A stretch of DNA of 64,000 nt from Pseudomonadales bacterium (GTDB lineage Bacteria; Pseudomonadota; Gammaproteobacteria; Pseudomonadales; Pseudohongiellaceae), in assembly GCA_024234395.1 (NCBI GenBank), contig JACKOH010000002.1, positions 620,001 through 684,000 on the forward strand, given 5' to 3'. This document shows, piece after piece, positions 38,541 to 47,894 of this stretch. Numbering within the stretch: position 1 is the first letter of the stretch; each line of letters begins with the position of its first letter. Both the position numbers and the translations under genes were made by a program. The notes under the pieces are model-generated. The model did not search any database and was not told the DNA's origin. It worked only from the letters and a program-made list of their open reading frames with translations.

Positions 38541-38966
38541 ATGAAGATCGAAGTAACGCATGCCCCATCAGAAGAAGAGATCTCAGCAATTTATGATGGG
38601 CTGGTCGAGTATAACGTACCCTACTTCCCCGGATTGAAGGAAAGGAAAATTGCCTGCCTTATCCGGAGTGAAGCTGGAAGCATCGTCGGAGGTCTATGTG
38701 GCGTTATTATTTTTTCAAGCCTTCATATCAATTACCTCTGGTTGTCCGGGTCAATTCGATCGGCAGGATATGGTCGCGATCTGCTTGCTACAGTCGAAGC
38801 GGAGGCAGCCAGAATCGGAGTAGAGAATAGTTTTCTGGATACTTATTCATTCCAGGCGCCTGGATTTTATGAAAAGTCTGGATACAGGGAAGTTGGACGA
38901 TTCAGCAACTATCCTAAAGAGGGTGTCGATAAGATTTTCTATACCAAAAAAATTAATCGCGTTTAA
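38541..38966 (+). CDS. GNAT acetyltransferase
   Basis: 141 aa: INYLWLSGSIRSAGYGRDLL carries the acetyl-CoA loop (RSAGYG), and APGFYEKSGYREVG is the typical GNAT end. Similar in type to the C5 enzyme. ATG 38541 about 56 bp after the previous stop. Substrate unknown. Confidence 0.85.
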   Translation: MKIEVTHAPSEEEISAIYDGLVEYNVPYFPGLKERKIACLIRSEAGSIVGGLCGVIIFSSLHINYLWLSGSIRSAGYGRDLLATVEAEAARIGVENSFLDTYSFQAPGFYEKSGYREVGRFSNYPKEGVDKIFYTKKINRV

Positions 38967-39229
38967 CGATGACGACATCGACAATCTCGTGGCGCCGATC
39001 ACTGCTGTAAATCCTGTTAAGACAGTGATGGTCAGTTATTCATCAGGAGGTCTTGATGCAAATGTCCGGCCGAGCACCCACCGACGAGCTTCTGGGCTGT
39101 CTGAATCCCTATGGAAGTGCTCAAACTGAACTCTTTATTGCATTGAGAAGTTGGTTGCTCTCGCACTGCGAGGACGCGAACGAGCTGATCTATGACTCCT
39201 TTAAGGAACCTCTTACATGGACACCGCCC

Positions 39230-39478
39230 GTTTGCCAAGTGAATTCCATTGACGAATAGTGGTCGATTGCAGTCTTACATCCGGCCTGTTTATGGATCTT
39301 TGCTCCTGGCCTCTATGAACTTCGCCGACGGGGCCCTATCTGATCAAAGAGGTTATCACCTCAAGAGGTTCCTCGGGTTTGACCCGTCGCGGTCTGACCT
39401 GTTTCGTCATAGCTTCACTTATGCAATCGTTGGATGACCTCCGTTACTCGTTATTTCAGGGGCATTTCAGACCTGTGT
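39230..39478 (-). ncRNA. Candidate bridge (seeker) RNA region of IS110/IS1111
   Basis: 249 bp of non-coding DNA downstream of the recombinase stop and inside the IS end. IS1111-group elements are known to encode their guide RNA in this position. No individual loops were resolved by eye, so the exact RNA limits are unknown. Confidence 0.5.
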
Positions 39479-40519
39479 TCACGCACTACCCCGACTTAAC
39501 CGATAGGTTTCCTGCCTGGTTAACAATACCCAGGCGATTCTCGCCATCTTATTGGCTAACGCCACAGCGACCTCGTTGACATGGCAGCGTTGCAGCAACT
39601 GTTCTACCCACGGATTGCCACCTGGTAAACCCTTCTTCAGGCGTCGTCGCACATGGTGGATCACCGCCCTGGCGCCATGGATCAAAAGACTGCGCAAATA
39701 GCCATCACCTCGCTTACTGATCCCCAGCAAGCGCTCTTTGCCACCAGATGAAGCCTGCCGAGGAACCAACCCCAGATACGCAGCAAGCTGCCGTCCATTA
39801 CCAAACCCCTCCCCATCGGCAACAGTCGCCGCGAGCGCAGAGGCAGTGAGCAAGCCAATGCCAGGAATAGTCTCCAGCCGCTGACTCCGCTCATTGTTCT
39901 CGTGCCAACTCTTCAGCTGCCTCTCCAGGCGCTTTACTCGATCTATCAACTGATCATGTTCTGCCTTAAGCTCTGCCAGCAGATACCTGGTGAGCATCGG
40001 CAGCTCATTCTCCCCATCTTCCAAGATGCCAGCCAACCGCTGCGAGATACTGTTCGTGCCTTGTGGAAGACAAATGCCAAACTCCGCCAAGACCGCACGG
40101 AGATGGTTACTCAGGGCAACGCGCTGACTGACCAGTTGCTGCCGAGCGTGGTGCAGATGCAAGACGGCCTGTTGTTCTGGACTTTTAAGGGGCACGAACC
40201 GCATCGAGGGCCGTTGTACCGCTTCACAGATCGCCTCAGCATCGTTGCGGTCATTCTTATTCGATTTCAGGTACGGTTTCACAAAGGCCGGAGCCATCAT
40301 TCCTACCTGGTGACCTAACCCGCTCAACGTCCTGTTCCAGTAATGACAGCCGCCACACGCCTCCATGCCAATAAGGCAGGGTGGGAGCTTCGCGAAAAAC
40401 TTCCGCACCTGGCTTCGAGAGAGTCGCTTGCGCAGCACGGTCTTACCATTCTCACTAATCGCATGTACCTGAAACACATTCTTTGCCAAATCCAAACCAA
40501 TCACGCTAATCTTGTCCAT
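39479..40519 (-). CDS. IS110-family DEDD recombinase
   Basis: 346 aa: RuvC-like N-domain with Asp10 in VIGLDLAKNVFQVH, Glu in IGMEACGG, and Asp residues in KNDRNDAEAI; coiled coil about 180-215. The C-terminal Tnp20 domain has ETIPGIGLLTASALAATV, YLGLVPRQASSGGK and the serine region following it. It catalyses RNA-guided insertion in studied relatives. No frameshift. Confidence 0.94.
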   Translation of the reverse strand: MDKISVIGLDLAKNVFQVHAISENGKTVLRKRLSRSQVRKFFAKLPPCLIGMEACGGCHYWNRTLSGLGHQVGMMAPAFVKPYLKSNKNDRNDAEAICEAVQRPSMRFVPLKSPEQQAVLHLHHARQQLVSQRVALSNHLRAVLAEFGICLPQGTNSISQRLAGILEDGENELPMLTRYLLAELKAEHDQLIDRVKRLERQLKSWHENNERSQRLETIPGIGLLTASALAATVADGEGFGNGRQLAAYLGLVPRQASSGGKERLLGISKRGDGYLRSLLIHGARAVIHHVRRRLKKGLPGGNPWVEQLLQRCHVNEVAVALANKMARIAWVLLTRQETYRLSRGSA

Positions 40520-41202
40520 GGATACCGTCCTCTCTGTTAGTTGATGGGTAACGCTTCAACTATGGCACTTTGATGCCGATTTGGGGAGGGCGGTGTCCAT
40601 TTCATCTGATTAATTATGAAATTACTCTGGCCTTTAGACGAGTTCACTGACGAGGCGACTTGCCGCCGGCATGCGTCGGCCTGTCAAGGCAAGTCAACGA
40701 AGCCAGTGGGCTCGTCTGAAGGCCCCGCCGGGCGGGGCCTGTCGGGCACTGCTGCGTTGTTGTCGCACTTGGCAAGGGCTACGGCCATTCCCTGCGCACG
40801 ACGCCTAGCAGCAGTGCCCGACAGACTCCCGCAGAGTAGTTTCATAATTAATCAGAGGTTCCTTAACGCGGTTTCCTGTGCATACACGTTCTCTGTTCAG
40901 TTGAAGGACGCTTACTGTCACATTGCGGCTTATAAGAACCACGTGAATCTGGGGTTCAATCGAGGTGCCGAGTTGCATGATCCGAATAGTTTGCTCTGTG
41001 GTAGTGGCAAGCTCATCCGCCATATCCCAATCAGAAACGAATCGGAAATTGCAACGCCGGGGTACTCAGATCTGGTTCAGTTAGCGGTAGCCGAGGGACG
41101 GAAAGCCGCTAAACCGGGTTCAGTATCCGGTCAGTCCCTATTGCAATCAAGATCAACGAGACGGAAGCGCCCGTCACTGATGTAGCATTCTACTGTCAGC
41201 GG

Positions 41203-41454
41203 ATGAAAGTCAACCATTACTGGTCAAAAGAGATTTCTAGCAAGTATGCAGGAAGGGCAGATGAAGCTGTCATAAATCTTGTAGTAGGGGTTGTGTGCGG
41301 AATGCTTACCCTGATGGTTTGGGGACTTTAGTTTGCAGTAGTCTTGTTGGGCCTGGTTACCTTTCTCTGTTTCTGCAGAGTTGTTTATTTTGTCTACACA
41401 TCGATTGTGAGGATAATTAGAAAGCGGACTGCTGGTAAACGCAACGACTGTTGA
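41203..41454 (+). pseudogene. Small two-helix membrane protein with internal stop
   Basis: Frame MKVNHYWSKEISSKYAGRAD, helix NLVVGVVCGMLTLMVWGL, TAG at 41329-41331, then a second helix FAVVLLGLVTFLCFCRVVYF and a basic tail RIIRKRTAGKRNDC. Read through, 83 aa of coherent membrane-protein sequence. Truncated to 42 aa by the stop unless suppressed. Confidence 0.6.
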
Positions 41455-41526
41455 TTGTCACCTGGCCGTTTGAATCCTGTGATCGATGCCACTGTATACC
41501 TGAAAAAGCTTTATTGAGGTTGAGAA

Positions 41527-41742
41527 ATGTCAGAGAAAGAAAAAGTAACGGGCCCAGCATCTTATTTCCCTTCCATAGAGAAGAAATATGGCCAGCCCGT
41601 AAGCCATTGGTTCGGACTGTTGGAGAAAGAAAGAGGCCTGAAGCATATGGAAATGGTCAGTTGGTTGAAGTCCGAGTTCCAAATTGGTCACGGCCACGCC
41701 AATGCACTGGTCGCATATTTTCGAAACCAGGAAGGTATCTGA
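41527..41742 (+). CDS. DUF4287 protein
   Basis: 71 aa, a near-perfect DUF4287 domain: KVTGPASYFPSIEKKYGQPV, then GLKHMEMVSWLKSEF and GHGHANALVAYFR. Small helical cytoplasmic protein of unknown role, sometimes fused to DUF5655. RBS TTGAGG upstream. Complete. Confidence 0.9.
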   Translation: MSEKEKVTGPASYFPSIEKKYGQPVSHWFGLLEKERGLKHMEMVSWLKSEFQIGHGHANALVAYFRNQEGI

Positions 41743-41891
41743 AGTGATCTGAACCCTACTGGATCCAGGCTGCAGGCCTCCAATAATGAATCAACATGGA
41801 ATAAGGAACAATTTTCCAAATCTGCAAGGCTTTATGAACTCTCGCTTCGCAAAAGTTTTCGGCCTGAGACATTCCACTCAGCGCTGGCTAG

Positions 41892-42034
41892 CAGCCTGTT
41901 AAAGAACTCTCAGATGAGTGCAAGACAAGGTAAAATCTTACGATAAAGCGCAGTTTACACGTCGTAAATGAGCATTTCTTGCCAGATTTTAACGCAGTAT
42001 TGTGCCAGCTGAGAGTTTTTCAACTGGCTGTTAG
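41892..42034. repeat. Palindromic repeat family 2, copy a
   Basis: About 143 bp with inverted ends (CAGCCTGTTAAAGAACTCTC / GAGAGTTTTTCAACTGGCTG) and inner segments GTAAAATCTTAC and CCAGATTTTA. A related copy in inverse layout lies at 58081-58220. Non-coding; MITE-like or REP-like. The 41743-42078 gap holds nothing else recognisable. Confidence 0.6.
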
Positions 42035-42078
42035 CATACCTTAACAGTGCATAAAGAAGTATCTGCCGGGTCTATTTC

Positions 42079-42588
42079 ATGAATACCTACATTGTCCTGT
42101 TCCGGGGAATCAATGTTTGCGGAAGAAATATACTGCCAATGAAAGAACTGGCTTCCCTGCTTGTTGACATGGGTTTTATCGATGTTAAAACCTATATCCA
42201 GAGCGGAAATGTGTTGATGAAAGGCAAGTCTGCCTCAGAAGACTTAGTGAAGAACGCAGTCAAGACAAGGTTTGGTTTCCAGCCGGAGGTCATGCTCTTA
42301 ACCCGTAAGGATTTTGAAGCCGCAGTCAGGAACAATCCTTTTGATGTAGAGAACGGGAAGGAAGTACACCTGTATTTTACTTCAACGCCGCCAGTCCTGA
42401 ACCTGGACTAGCTGGCATCACTGGCCACCGAAAGAGAAAAGACCGTGTTGAAGGGAAGAGTTTTTTATTTGCATGCACCGGATGGTATCGGCAGGTCAAA
42501 GCTCGCGGCAGGCCTGGAGAAATGCCTGGGCGTTCCGGCAACCGGCCGAAATCTGAATACGGTTAGGAAAATCCTGGACATGCTGTGA
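42079..42588 (+). pseudogene. DUF1697 gene with in-frame stop
   Basis: Frame MNTYIVLFRGINVCGRNILP, KTYIQSGNVLMKG, EVHLYFTSTPP, then TAG at 42409-42411. It continues in the same frame with GRVFYLHAPDGIGRSKLAAG and NLNTVRKILDML to TGA at 42588. The full 169 residues match DUF1697 (usually about 175-180 aa). One nonsense mutation; the short product probably does not fold fully. Confidence 0.85.
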
Positions 42589-42708
42589 ATGACGCAGAGT
42601 ACGGTATCACCGGAGGTGCTGCAAAAACTGGAAGCCCCGGAGATCAGATTCACGGGAATATGCTGACGGACTGACGAAGAAGAAGTAAAACCAGAAGAGG
42701 AGAAATGC

Positions 42709-43011
42709 ATGCACGGGATGAATGTTCGGGTACAGATTCAACCGGGTAGGATTGACGAAGCAGCGAACCTGCTGCGAGACGAAATTATGCCAACGGCAAC
42801 AAACTACAAAGGGTTTATTCAGAATTTCCTGCTCGTCGATGCCCCCAATAGCCGCCTGGCCACGCTGAGTGTCTGGGAAACCGAGGCAGATGCGAAAGCT
42901 ATCTATGAGGAGGAAGGCGGGCTGTATCAGACTGCCATTGAAAAGCTGAAGCCCCTGTTGGCCGCCCCGCCGGACGCCTGGATGGGTTTTCTTACCCGGG
43001 TGGATCGGTGA
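42709..43011 (+). CDS. Antibiotic biosynthesis monooxygenase (ABM) domain protein
   Basis: 100 aa ferredoxin-like ABM domain: MNVRVQIQPGRIDEAANLL, YKGFIQNFLLVDAPNSRLAT, SVWETEADAKAIYE. GAGGAG 6 nt before ATG. Such proteins can be small monooxygenases or quinone-binding; no partner gene nearby. Confidence 0.85.
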   Translation: MHGMNVRVQIQPGRIDEAANLLRDEIMPTATNYKGFIQNFLLVDAPNSRLATLSVWETEADAKAIYEEEGGLYQTAIEKLKPLLAAPPDAWMGFLTRVDR

Positions 43012-43117
43012 CGGGTGCGTTGAAAAAGCTCTCTGCCAGCAGATCGCTTTTTCGTATTTGCCCTGGTAATGGGCGGCAAGTGCCCAGAGATGCTACATAG
43101 TTTGAGTGGTAATTAAC

Positions 43118-43723
43118 ATGTCTCAATCGGAAGTACCGAGTCCGGTCAATTTCCATCTGATGCAGGACGCTCTGGATTGGGAAAGCACCGCCATGGAACG
43201 ACCCTTTCGACTGGACATGTTCGGTATGATTGCAGAATGTATCGAGTCTCGGGGAATTGGCAATGCTCTGGAACTGGGGTCGGGCCCGGGATTTCTTGCC
43301 AGGTATCTTTGCGACCGGGTAGCGGACATCTCTCTTACTCTGCTGGATTTTTCCGAACCTATGCAGATACTTGCCAGGACGCGATTAAAGGATTGTGTAC
43401 AGAATATTCGCTTTGTCCGCAGGGACTTTAAAAGCCCGGAGTGGACGCAGGACCTGGGAACTTTTGACTGCGTAGTTACGACTCAGGCGGTTCACGAACT
43501 GCGGCATAAGTCTCGGGCTAAAGCTCTGCATCGGCGGGTCAAGGAAGTTCTGGACCCGGGTGGTGTATACCTGGTGTGCGACCACTTTTATGGCCCGGAC
43601 GCCATGTCTGACGGTAATTTGTACATGACGCCGGATGAACAGGTGTCCTGCCTCAGCGAAGCTGGCTTCAGAGCCGAGGTTCTGTTACGGAAAGGCAGCC
43701 TGCAGCTGGTCTTTGCGTCCTGA
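43118..43723 (+). CDS. Class I SAM-dependent methyltransferase
   Basis: 201 aa: motif I ALELGSGPGFLARYL (about 49-63), acidic LLDFSEP after strand 2, DFKSPEWTQ, and CVVTTQAVHELRHKSRAKAL after strand 4. ATG 43118 chosen; an in-frame GTG lies 12 bp upstream. Substrate unknown. Confidence 0.88.
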   Translation: MSQSEVPSPVNFHLMQDALDWESTAMERPFRLDMFGMIAECIESRGIGNALELGSGPGFLARYLCDRVADISLTLLDFSEPMQILARTRLKDCVQNIRFVRRDFKSPEWTQDLGTFDCVVTTQAVHELRHKSRAKALHRRVKEVLDPGGVYLVCDHFYGPDAMSDGNLYMTPDEQVSCLSEAGFRAEVLLRKGSLQLVFAS

Positions 43724-43856
43724 TAAGTTCATTTATCAAAGCCAAGGCAGGTCGAGGGACAGCTGGCTGTAAAGCCTGCTCTTTTAATAACAGTGTCGAA
43801 CAACGGTTGCCAGTCAGGGGCGCTGATAATGGTCGCTGCAATATCGGGGACTTCCG

Positions 43857-44327
43857 GTGGTTGTTTTCGAGGACATTGAATTACTGAATTCCACTGACTG
43901 TGTGGTTGCTAGCGAAATTTACTTTCTTTTCCAGGAATCCTACCGTAAGGAGGCCGAGCTGCTAAGTGTCGTGAAGTTCCCTCCTCTTGAGAGAAGCGTC
44001 ACCGCTATTCGTGAATCAGCCTCGTCGTTCTGGGGAAAGAAAACTGCGCTGGGATTGGCTGGCGTTATCGAAGTACAGGAAGCAGACACCGTCTTACGTG
44101 TCCTGAGTCTGGCGGTCTCACCAGATTTTTTCCGCCACGGTGTGGGGTCTGGTCTGCTTAATTTTGTGATTGCAACCTGGAAAGGTAAAAACCTTGAAGT
44201 CACTACCGCAATCGGAAATGCACCGGCCATAGGCTTGTATCACAAGTTTGGGTTTACTGAAGTAAAGTGCTGGTCCAGTGCAGAAGGCATTGCCCTGGTT
44301 CAACTGGAACGGCGACACCATCGTTGA
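43857..44327 (+). CDS. GNAT acetyltransferase
   Basis: 156 aa: VLRVLSLAVSPDFFRHGVGS holds the CoA-binding RHGVGSGLL loop, and NAPAIGLYHKFGFTEVK closes the fold. GTG start tentative. Substrate unknown. Confidence 0.82.
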   Translation: MVVFEDIELLNSTDCVVASEIYFLFQESYRKEAELLSVVKFPPLERSVTAIRESASSFWGKKTALGLAGVIEVQEADTVLRVLSLAVSPDFFRHGVGSGLLNFVIATWKGKNLEVTTAIGNAPAIGLYHKFGFTEVKCWSSAEGIALVQLERRHHR

Positions 44328-44515
44328 CACCGCTGTCATCACGGCCAACCTTGACGACAGGACAGGATACGGCAGCGGCCGGTACATCGTGAAGCATGCA
44401 GAAAAGGGTACAATCGTCTGACAGCGGAGACATGAGAAGGTTGGCCGCTTACTATTCCGACAACGTCCTATTACAACGATAGTTTATATCTCCAGTCATA
44501 GTGGGAAGTCACTTC

Positions 44516-45019
44516 ATGAACAGTGAAGAATTGAGATCGCAGCAGGCACCATTGAAAAGCAGATACCTGGAGAATCCAGCTGCAGCGCTTGTCACACTCC
44601 ATGCCGAGGGCAACCTGGGCGAGGGTATTTCCTGTAGTGTGGAGACAGGCAAAACCCTGGTTGAAGCCGGGCTACATCCGGCTACCGGCGGCACGGGACT
44701 TCAGGCCTGTTCCGGTGACATGTTGCTCCAGGCGCTTGTCGCATGTGCCGGCGTTACGCTGTCGGCGGTCGCGACCGCGCTGAACATTGATGTTGAGAAT
44801 GCCGGAATACGCGCCGAGGGCGACCTGGACTTCCGGGGTACGCTGGGTGTCTCGAAGGAAGTTCCTGCCGGCTTTCGCGATATCCGGCTCTACTTCAACA
44901 TAAGCAGCACGGCACAACCGGAACAGATCGCCAAGCTTATCGAGTTGACCGAACGCTATTGCGTCGTCCTGCAGACATTACGCAGTCCTCTCGATGTAAA
45001 GACCACTGTTGATTTCTGA
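44516..45019 (+). CDS. OsmC-family protein
   Basis: 167 aa from ATG 44516 (in-frame GTG at 44501). OsmC/Ohr fold: GGTGLQACSGDMLLQALVAC with a likely catalytic Cys, and a second Cys in ERYCVVLQTLRSP. Members are thiol peroxidases that detoxify organic hydroperoxides. Ends 23 bp before the rsgA start; may be co-transcribed. Confidence 0.88.
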   Translation: MNSEELRSQQAPLKSRYLENPAAALVTLHAEGNLGEGISCSVETGKTLVEAGLHPATGGTGLQACSGDMLLQALVACAGVTLSAVATALNIDVENAGIRAEGDLDFRGTLGVSKEVPAGFRDIRLYFNISSTAQPEQIAKLIELTERYCVVLQTLRSPLDVKTTVDF

Positions 45020-45042
45020 GGTTGCGGCCTGAGGACGCGTCA

Positions 45043-46098
45043 GTGAGCAAAAAATTGCAGCAACTGGGGCTTGTGCCGTTTTTTACCCAGCAGTTAACCG
45101 ATCCCGGTCTGTTGCAGGATCGGGTCGGCCGGGTGATGTCCGTGCAACGATCAAAAATTGTGGTCGCGTGCGAAGCGGGCGAACGCGTTGTGGAGCTGTC
45201 CCACGCCCTGCTGCAGGCGGATTCTCTTGATCGTCCGACAGTAGGCGACTGGATTGTGCTGGATGAATCCCTGACAAGGATTTCGCAGGTTCTGAAGCGG
45301 AAGAGCCTGTTTAAACGTCTCGGCGCGGGAACCGGCAAGGCGATGCAGCCAATAGCCGCGAATATCGATATCCTTTTTATTGTCACGTCCTGCAATGAAG
45401 AGTTCAACGAGTCGCGTCTGGAACGTTACCTGGCCTTGTGCACCGAGGCAGGCGCAACGCCGGTTATTGTTCTAACCAAATCCGACCTGGTTGAGGATGT
45501 CGACGTCTATGTCTCGCGTGCACGTAAGACCCTGGCTGGGGTCCCGGTTGAATCCGTCAATGCCCTGGATGCGCTGTCCCTCGACGGTTTGCGCTCCTGG
45601 ATTGAGAAAACTTCCACCGTGGCGCTGGTCGGCTCTTCTGGCGTTGGCAAGTCGACGCTGTTGAACAGCCTGGCAGAAAAGGCGTTATCCGTTACCGGCG
45701 AGATTCGTGAACAGGACCTGAAAGGTCGCCACACTACGACGCATCGGGAACTTCACCTCCTCCCGGATGGCGGACTTCTTATCGATGTACCGGGTATGCG
45801 GGAACTGCGGGTCGCAGAAATAGATCAGTCAATTGGTAACGTATTTACAGACGTTGAAGAACTGGCCAGACAATGCCGGTTCGCAGACTGCAGGCATGAG
45901 TCCGAACCCGGGTGTGCGGTATTGGAGGCAATCCATGATAACCGGTTGGATGCCCGCCGCCTGACCAACTACAAAAAGCTGTTACGGGAAAATGCGATCG
46001 CGACAGCCACCCTGGCCGAGAAGCGTTCGCAGGGCCGACGCTTTGCGAAAATGGTTAAGACCGTCAAGGACATTAAAAGCAGAAAGCTCGATCATTGA
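45043..46098 (+). CDS. rsgA: Ribosome small-subunit GTPase RsgA
   Basis: 351 aa from GTG (GAGGA 9 nt upstream; TTG at 45022 possible). OB fold N-terminus (GRVMSVQRSKIVV, TVGDWIVLDE), circularly permuted GTPase with G4 LTKSD, then G1 GSSGVGKST and G3 DVPGMRE; zinc knuckle CRFADCRHESEPGC. Assists late maturation of the 30S subunit. Complete. Confidence 0.95.
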   Translation: MSKKLQQLGLVPFFTQQLTDPGLLQDRVGRVMSVQRSKIVVACEAGERVVELSHALLQADSLDRPTVGDWIVLDESLTRISQVLKRKSLFKRLGAGTGKAMQPIAANIDILFIVTSCNEEFNESRLERYLALCTEAGATPVIVLTKSDLVEDVDVYVSRARKTLAGVPVESVNALDALSLDGLRSWIEKTSTVALVGSSGVGKSTLLNSLAEKALSVTGEIREQDLKGRHTTTHRELHLLPDGGLLIDVPGMRELRVAEIDQSIGNVFTDVEELARQCRFADCRHESEPGCAVLEAIHDNRLDARRLTNYKKLLRENAIATATLAEKRSQGRRFAKMVKTVKDIKSRKLDH

Positions 46099-46107
46099 GC
46101 CAATTAA

Positions 46108-46125
46108 GGAACCTCTGATTAACAG
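46108..46125. repeat. End of MITE family 1 (GGAACCTCTGATTAA)
   Basis: TTAAGGAACCTCTGATTAA matches the terminal bases of the MITE at 39205, including the flanking TTAA, but the body is absent. A CAGCCTGTTG motif (repeat family 2 end) follows directly. Confidence 0.5.
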
Positions 46126-46133
46126 CCTGTTGA

Positions 46134-46733
46134 ATGACTGAAGCCTTTCTTAGCCTGCTCGTAACAACGACATTGCTGCTGGGATCTCCCGGTCCGGCAA
46201 CTCTGACCCTGGCTGCAACGGGAGCGACCGTCGGGTTCAAAAGAGGTTGTCCATTTCTGCTGGGAATCCTGTCCGGCCTGGCCGTGGCAATTACAGCTAC
46301 CGCCATCGGTCTCGCCTCTCTTTTAACCCAAATGGCTCAACTCAGAACTGTTGCTCAATCTGGCGGAGCTCTCTACATCGTTTATCTTGCCTTCAGAATA
46401 GCGACCTCTCCTGTCATTGTGAATGGTGAAAACTCCATTTTGAACGCACCACGTTTCCGGGATGGATTTATTCTTAACCTGCTCAATGTAAAAGCCTATG
46501 CAGTGTTTCTTGCAGTTTTTTCGGGCTTCCTTCTGCCGTTCGATTCTGTCGCGGCGGGATACACGGTTACGGCAGCGATCTGTATTGTGGTCGCGACGCT
46601 CGTCGATCTGATCTGGTTGTGGCTGGGCGGTGCAATCCGTTCACTTTTTATGGCACCTCGAGCGGCCCGGGCACTGCGAGTCGTCTTTGCCCTGTTAATG
46701 GTGTTATCCGTGGCAATAGTGCTTCTCGGTTAA
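46134..46733 (+). CDS. LysE/RhtB-family exporter
   Basis: 199 aa, six membrane helices; LysE signature SPGPATLTLAATGATVGFKR at about 18-37 and a GFILNLLNVKAYAVFLAVF segment. Exports amino acids or related metabolites. It begins directly behind repeat remnants, so its promoter may be affected. Confidence 0.9.
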   Translation: MTEAFLSLLVTTTLLLGSPGPATLTLAATGATVGFKRGCPFLLGILSGLAVAITATAIGLASLLTQMAQLRTVAQSGGALYIVYLAFRIATSPVIVNGENSILNAPRFRDGFILNLLNVKAYAVFLAVFSGFLLPFDSVAAGYTVTAAICIVVATLVDLIWLWLGGAIRSLFMAPRAARALRVVFALLMVLSVAIVLLG

Positions 46734-46945
46734 TCGGGGGAGGAAGAGGGACCGTCAATCCGGTTGTCGATATTCCGGGCAGGATTTGCGCCTGACGGCG
46801 CGTTACAGTGCAGGTTCCAGTGTTACATTCGTTGCCAGTTCTGTTATTTTTAACTTCCAGAAGCCTTTGAATAACGACTATTGAATAAAAACCAGCATCG
46901 AATCAGCCCGAAAACACTGATTCCGCTGCCACCCGGGAGAACACG

Positions 46946-47782
46946 ATGGGAAAGATTTTCACTTTGACGACATTTTGCAGTGCATTGATTGCGGCCACTT
47001 GCGCTTATTCCCAGCAGCCTTCTGTCGCATTTGACGCAGGAGCGAAATATGTTGCGCTCGGCAGCTCCTTCGCAGCGGGAAATGGGGTTCCTGCACAACT
47101 GGGAAGCTGCGGACGTTCCGATCACAACTATTCCAATCTGGTGGCGGCCGCTCTGAATCTGTCCATCACGGACGTAAGCTGTTCTGGGGCAACAACCGAT
47201 AATATCCTTCATACCCCTCAGCGGGAGGAGGCTCCTCAGATCCAGGCCGTGACGCCCGACACTAAACTGGTGACCGTGACCATCGGCGGCAACGACATAA
47301 ATTACACGACATCGACCTTTGCCTGTGCCGGCACCTCTGCCGACGAACACTGCGCCGCCAATCTGGATCGTGCCGCCATTGACCAGGCCGTAAGCCAGTT
47401 GCCGGCCAAGCTTGCTGCGACCTTCGATGCAATCCGGGCCAGAGCGCCACAGGCAGCCATCGTGGTGGTGACCTATCCCCGGGTGTTCCCCATCGACGCA
47501 GTTGCCTGCAGTGAACTTGAACTCAGTGCCGAAGATACCACTTACCTGGCGGAACTTGGCCAGACACTGGAAGACGCTTTTGTCAGCGTCAGCGCGGACC
47601 GACAGCTTCTCATTGCCGATGCCTACGTTGAGGCGGCAGGTCACGGCCCCTGCGATCCGGTGGCCGAGCGCTGGGTCAATGGCAATAGTGTTGCCGACAC
47701 CGGCATTCGTTACCACCCAACCGCGGTGGGCCACAGGGAGATGGCCCGGCTTGTCCTGGCGGCGCTGGGTCATAGCGAGTAA
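46946..47782 (+). CDS. Secreted SGNH/GDSL hydrolase
   Basis: 278 aa: signal peptide (cleavage near CAYSQQ), block I YVALGSSFAAGNG with Ser nucleophile, block III IGGNDINYT, block V YHPTAVGHREMA with the Asp/His region. Probable extracellular lipase/esterase. GGGAGAA upstream of ATG. Confidence 0.9.
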   Translation: MGKIFTLTTFCSALIAATCAYSQQPSVAFDAGAKYVALGSSFAAGNGVPAQLGSCGRSDHNYSNLVAAALNLSITDVSCSGATTDNILHTPQREEAPQIQAVTPDTKLVTVTIGGNDINYTTSTFACAGTSADEHCAANLDRAAIDQAVSQLPAKLAATFDAIRARAPQAAIVVVTYPRVFPIDAVACSELELSAEDTTYLAELGQTLEDAFVSVSADRQLLIADAYVEAAGHGPCDPVAERWVNGNSVADTGIRYHPTAVGHREMARLVLAALGHSE

Positions 47783-47894
47783 CGGCAATTCGTTTCAGCA
47801 GGTTGCTGGCGACCCGGGACCCGGTGTTGGGAAATCGAATGGCGTGACGGGTTTCGACAGGTAATCCAGGCACCGCAGCAACGGGACCGATCTT

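Larger units (their letters stand above)
39214..40605 (-). mobile_element. IS110 family, IS1111-group element
   Basis: About 1392 bp. A 13-bp perfect sub-terminal inverted repeat ATGGACACCGCCC (39217-39229; complement at 40588-40600) is typical of the IS1111 group. CT dinucleotides at both boundaries match the known CT core of IS110-type insertion. One DEDD recombinase gene, minus strand. Intact. Confidence 0.85.
39205..40862. mobile_element. MITE with TTAA duplication, carrying an IS110 element
   Basis: Outer inverted ends GGAACCTCT / AGAGGTTCC; duplication TTAA at 39201-39204 and 40863-40866. Without the IS110 (39214-40605) it is about 266 bp with long inverted arms (CTGATTAATTATGAAA at 40606 and its complement ending 40855). 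No gene of its own. Related sequence at 57640-57760 and an 18-bp end at 46108. Confidence 0.82.
39056..41185 (+). pseudogene. DUF1801-family gene split by MITE/IS110 insertion
   Basis: 5' part 39056-39204: RBS CAGGAGG, then MSGRAPTDELLGCLNPYG.. to ANELIYDS. 3' part from 40867: AVSCAYTFSVQLKDAYCHIA, KNHVNLGFNRGAELHDPN, SGKLIRHIPI. Removing 39205-40862 and one TTAA copy joins the frame as ELIYDSFNAVSCAYTF, exactly the DUF1801 consensus. The intact gene would give about 155 aa. A paralogue is at 50765-51175. Function of the family: small cytoplasmic proteins of unknown role. Confidence 0.88.

Noticed and set aside
39479..40519. IS110 recombinase as the integron integrase
   Set aside because: It has the DEDD/Tnp20 architecture of IS110, not the tyrosine recombinase fold of IntI. 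No intI is in the window.
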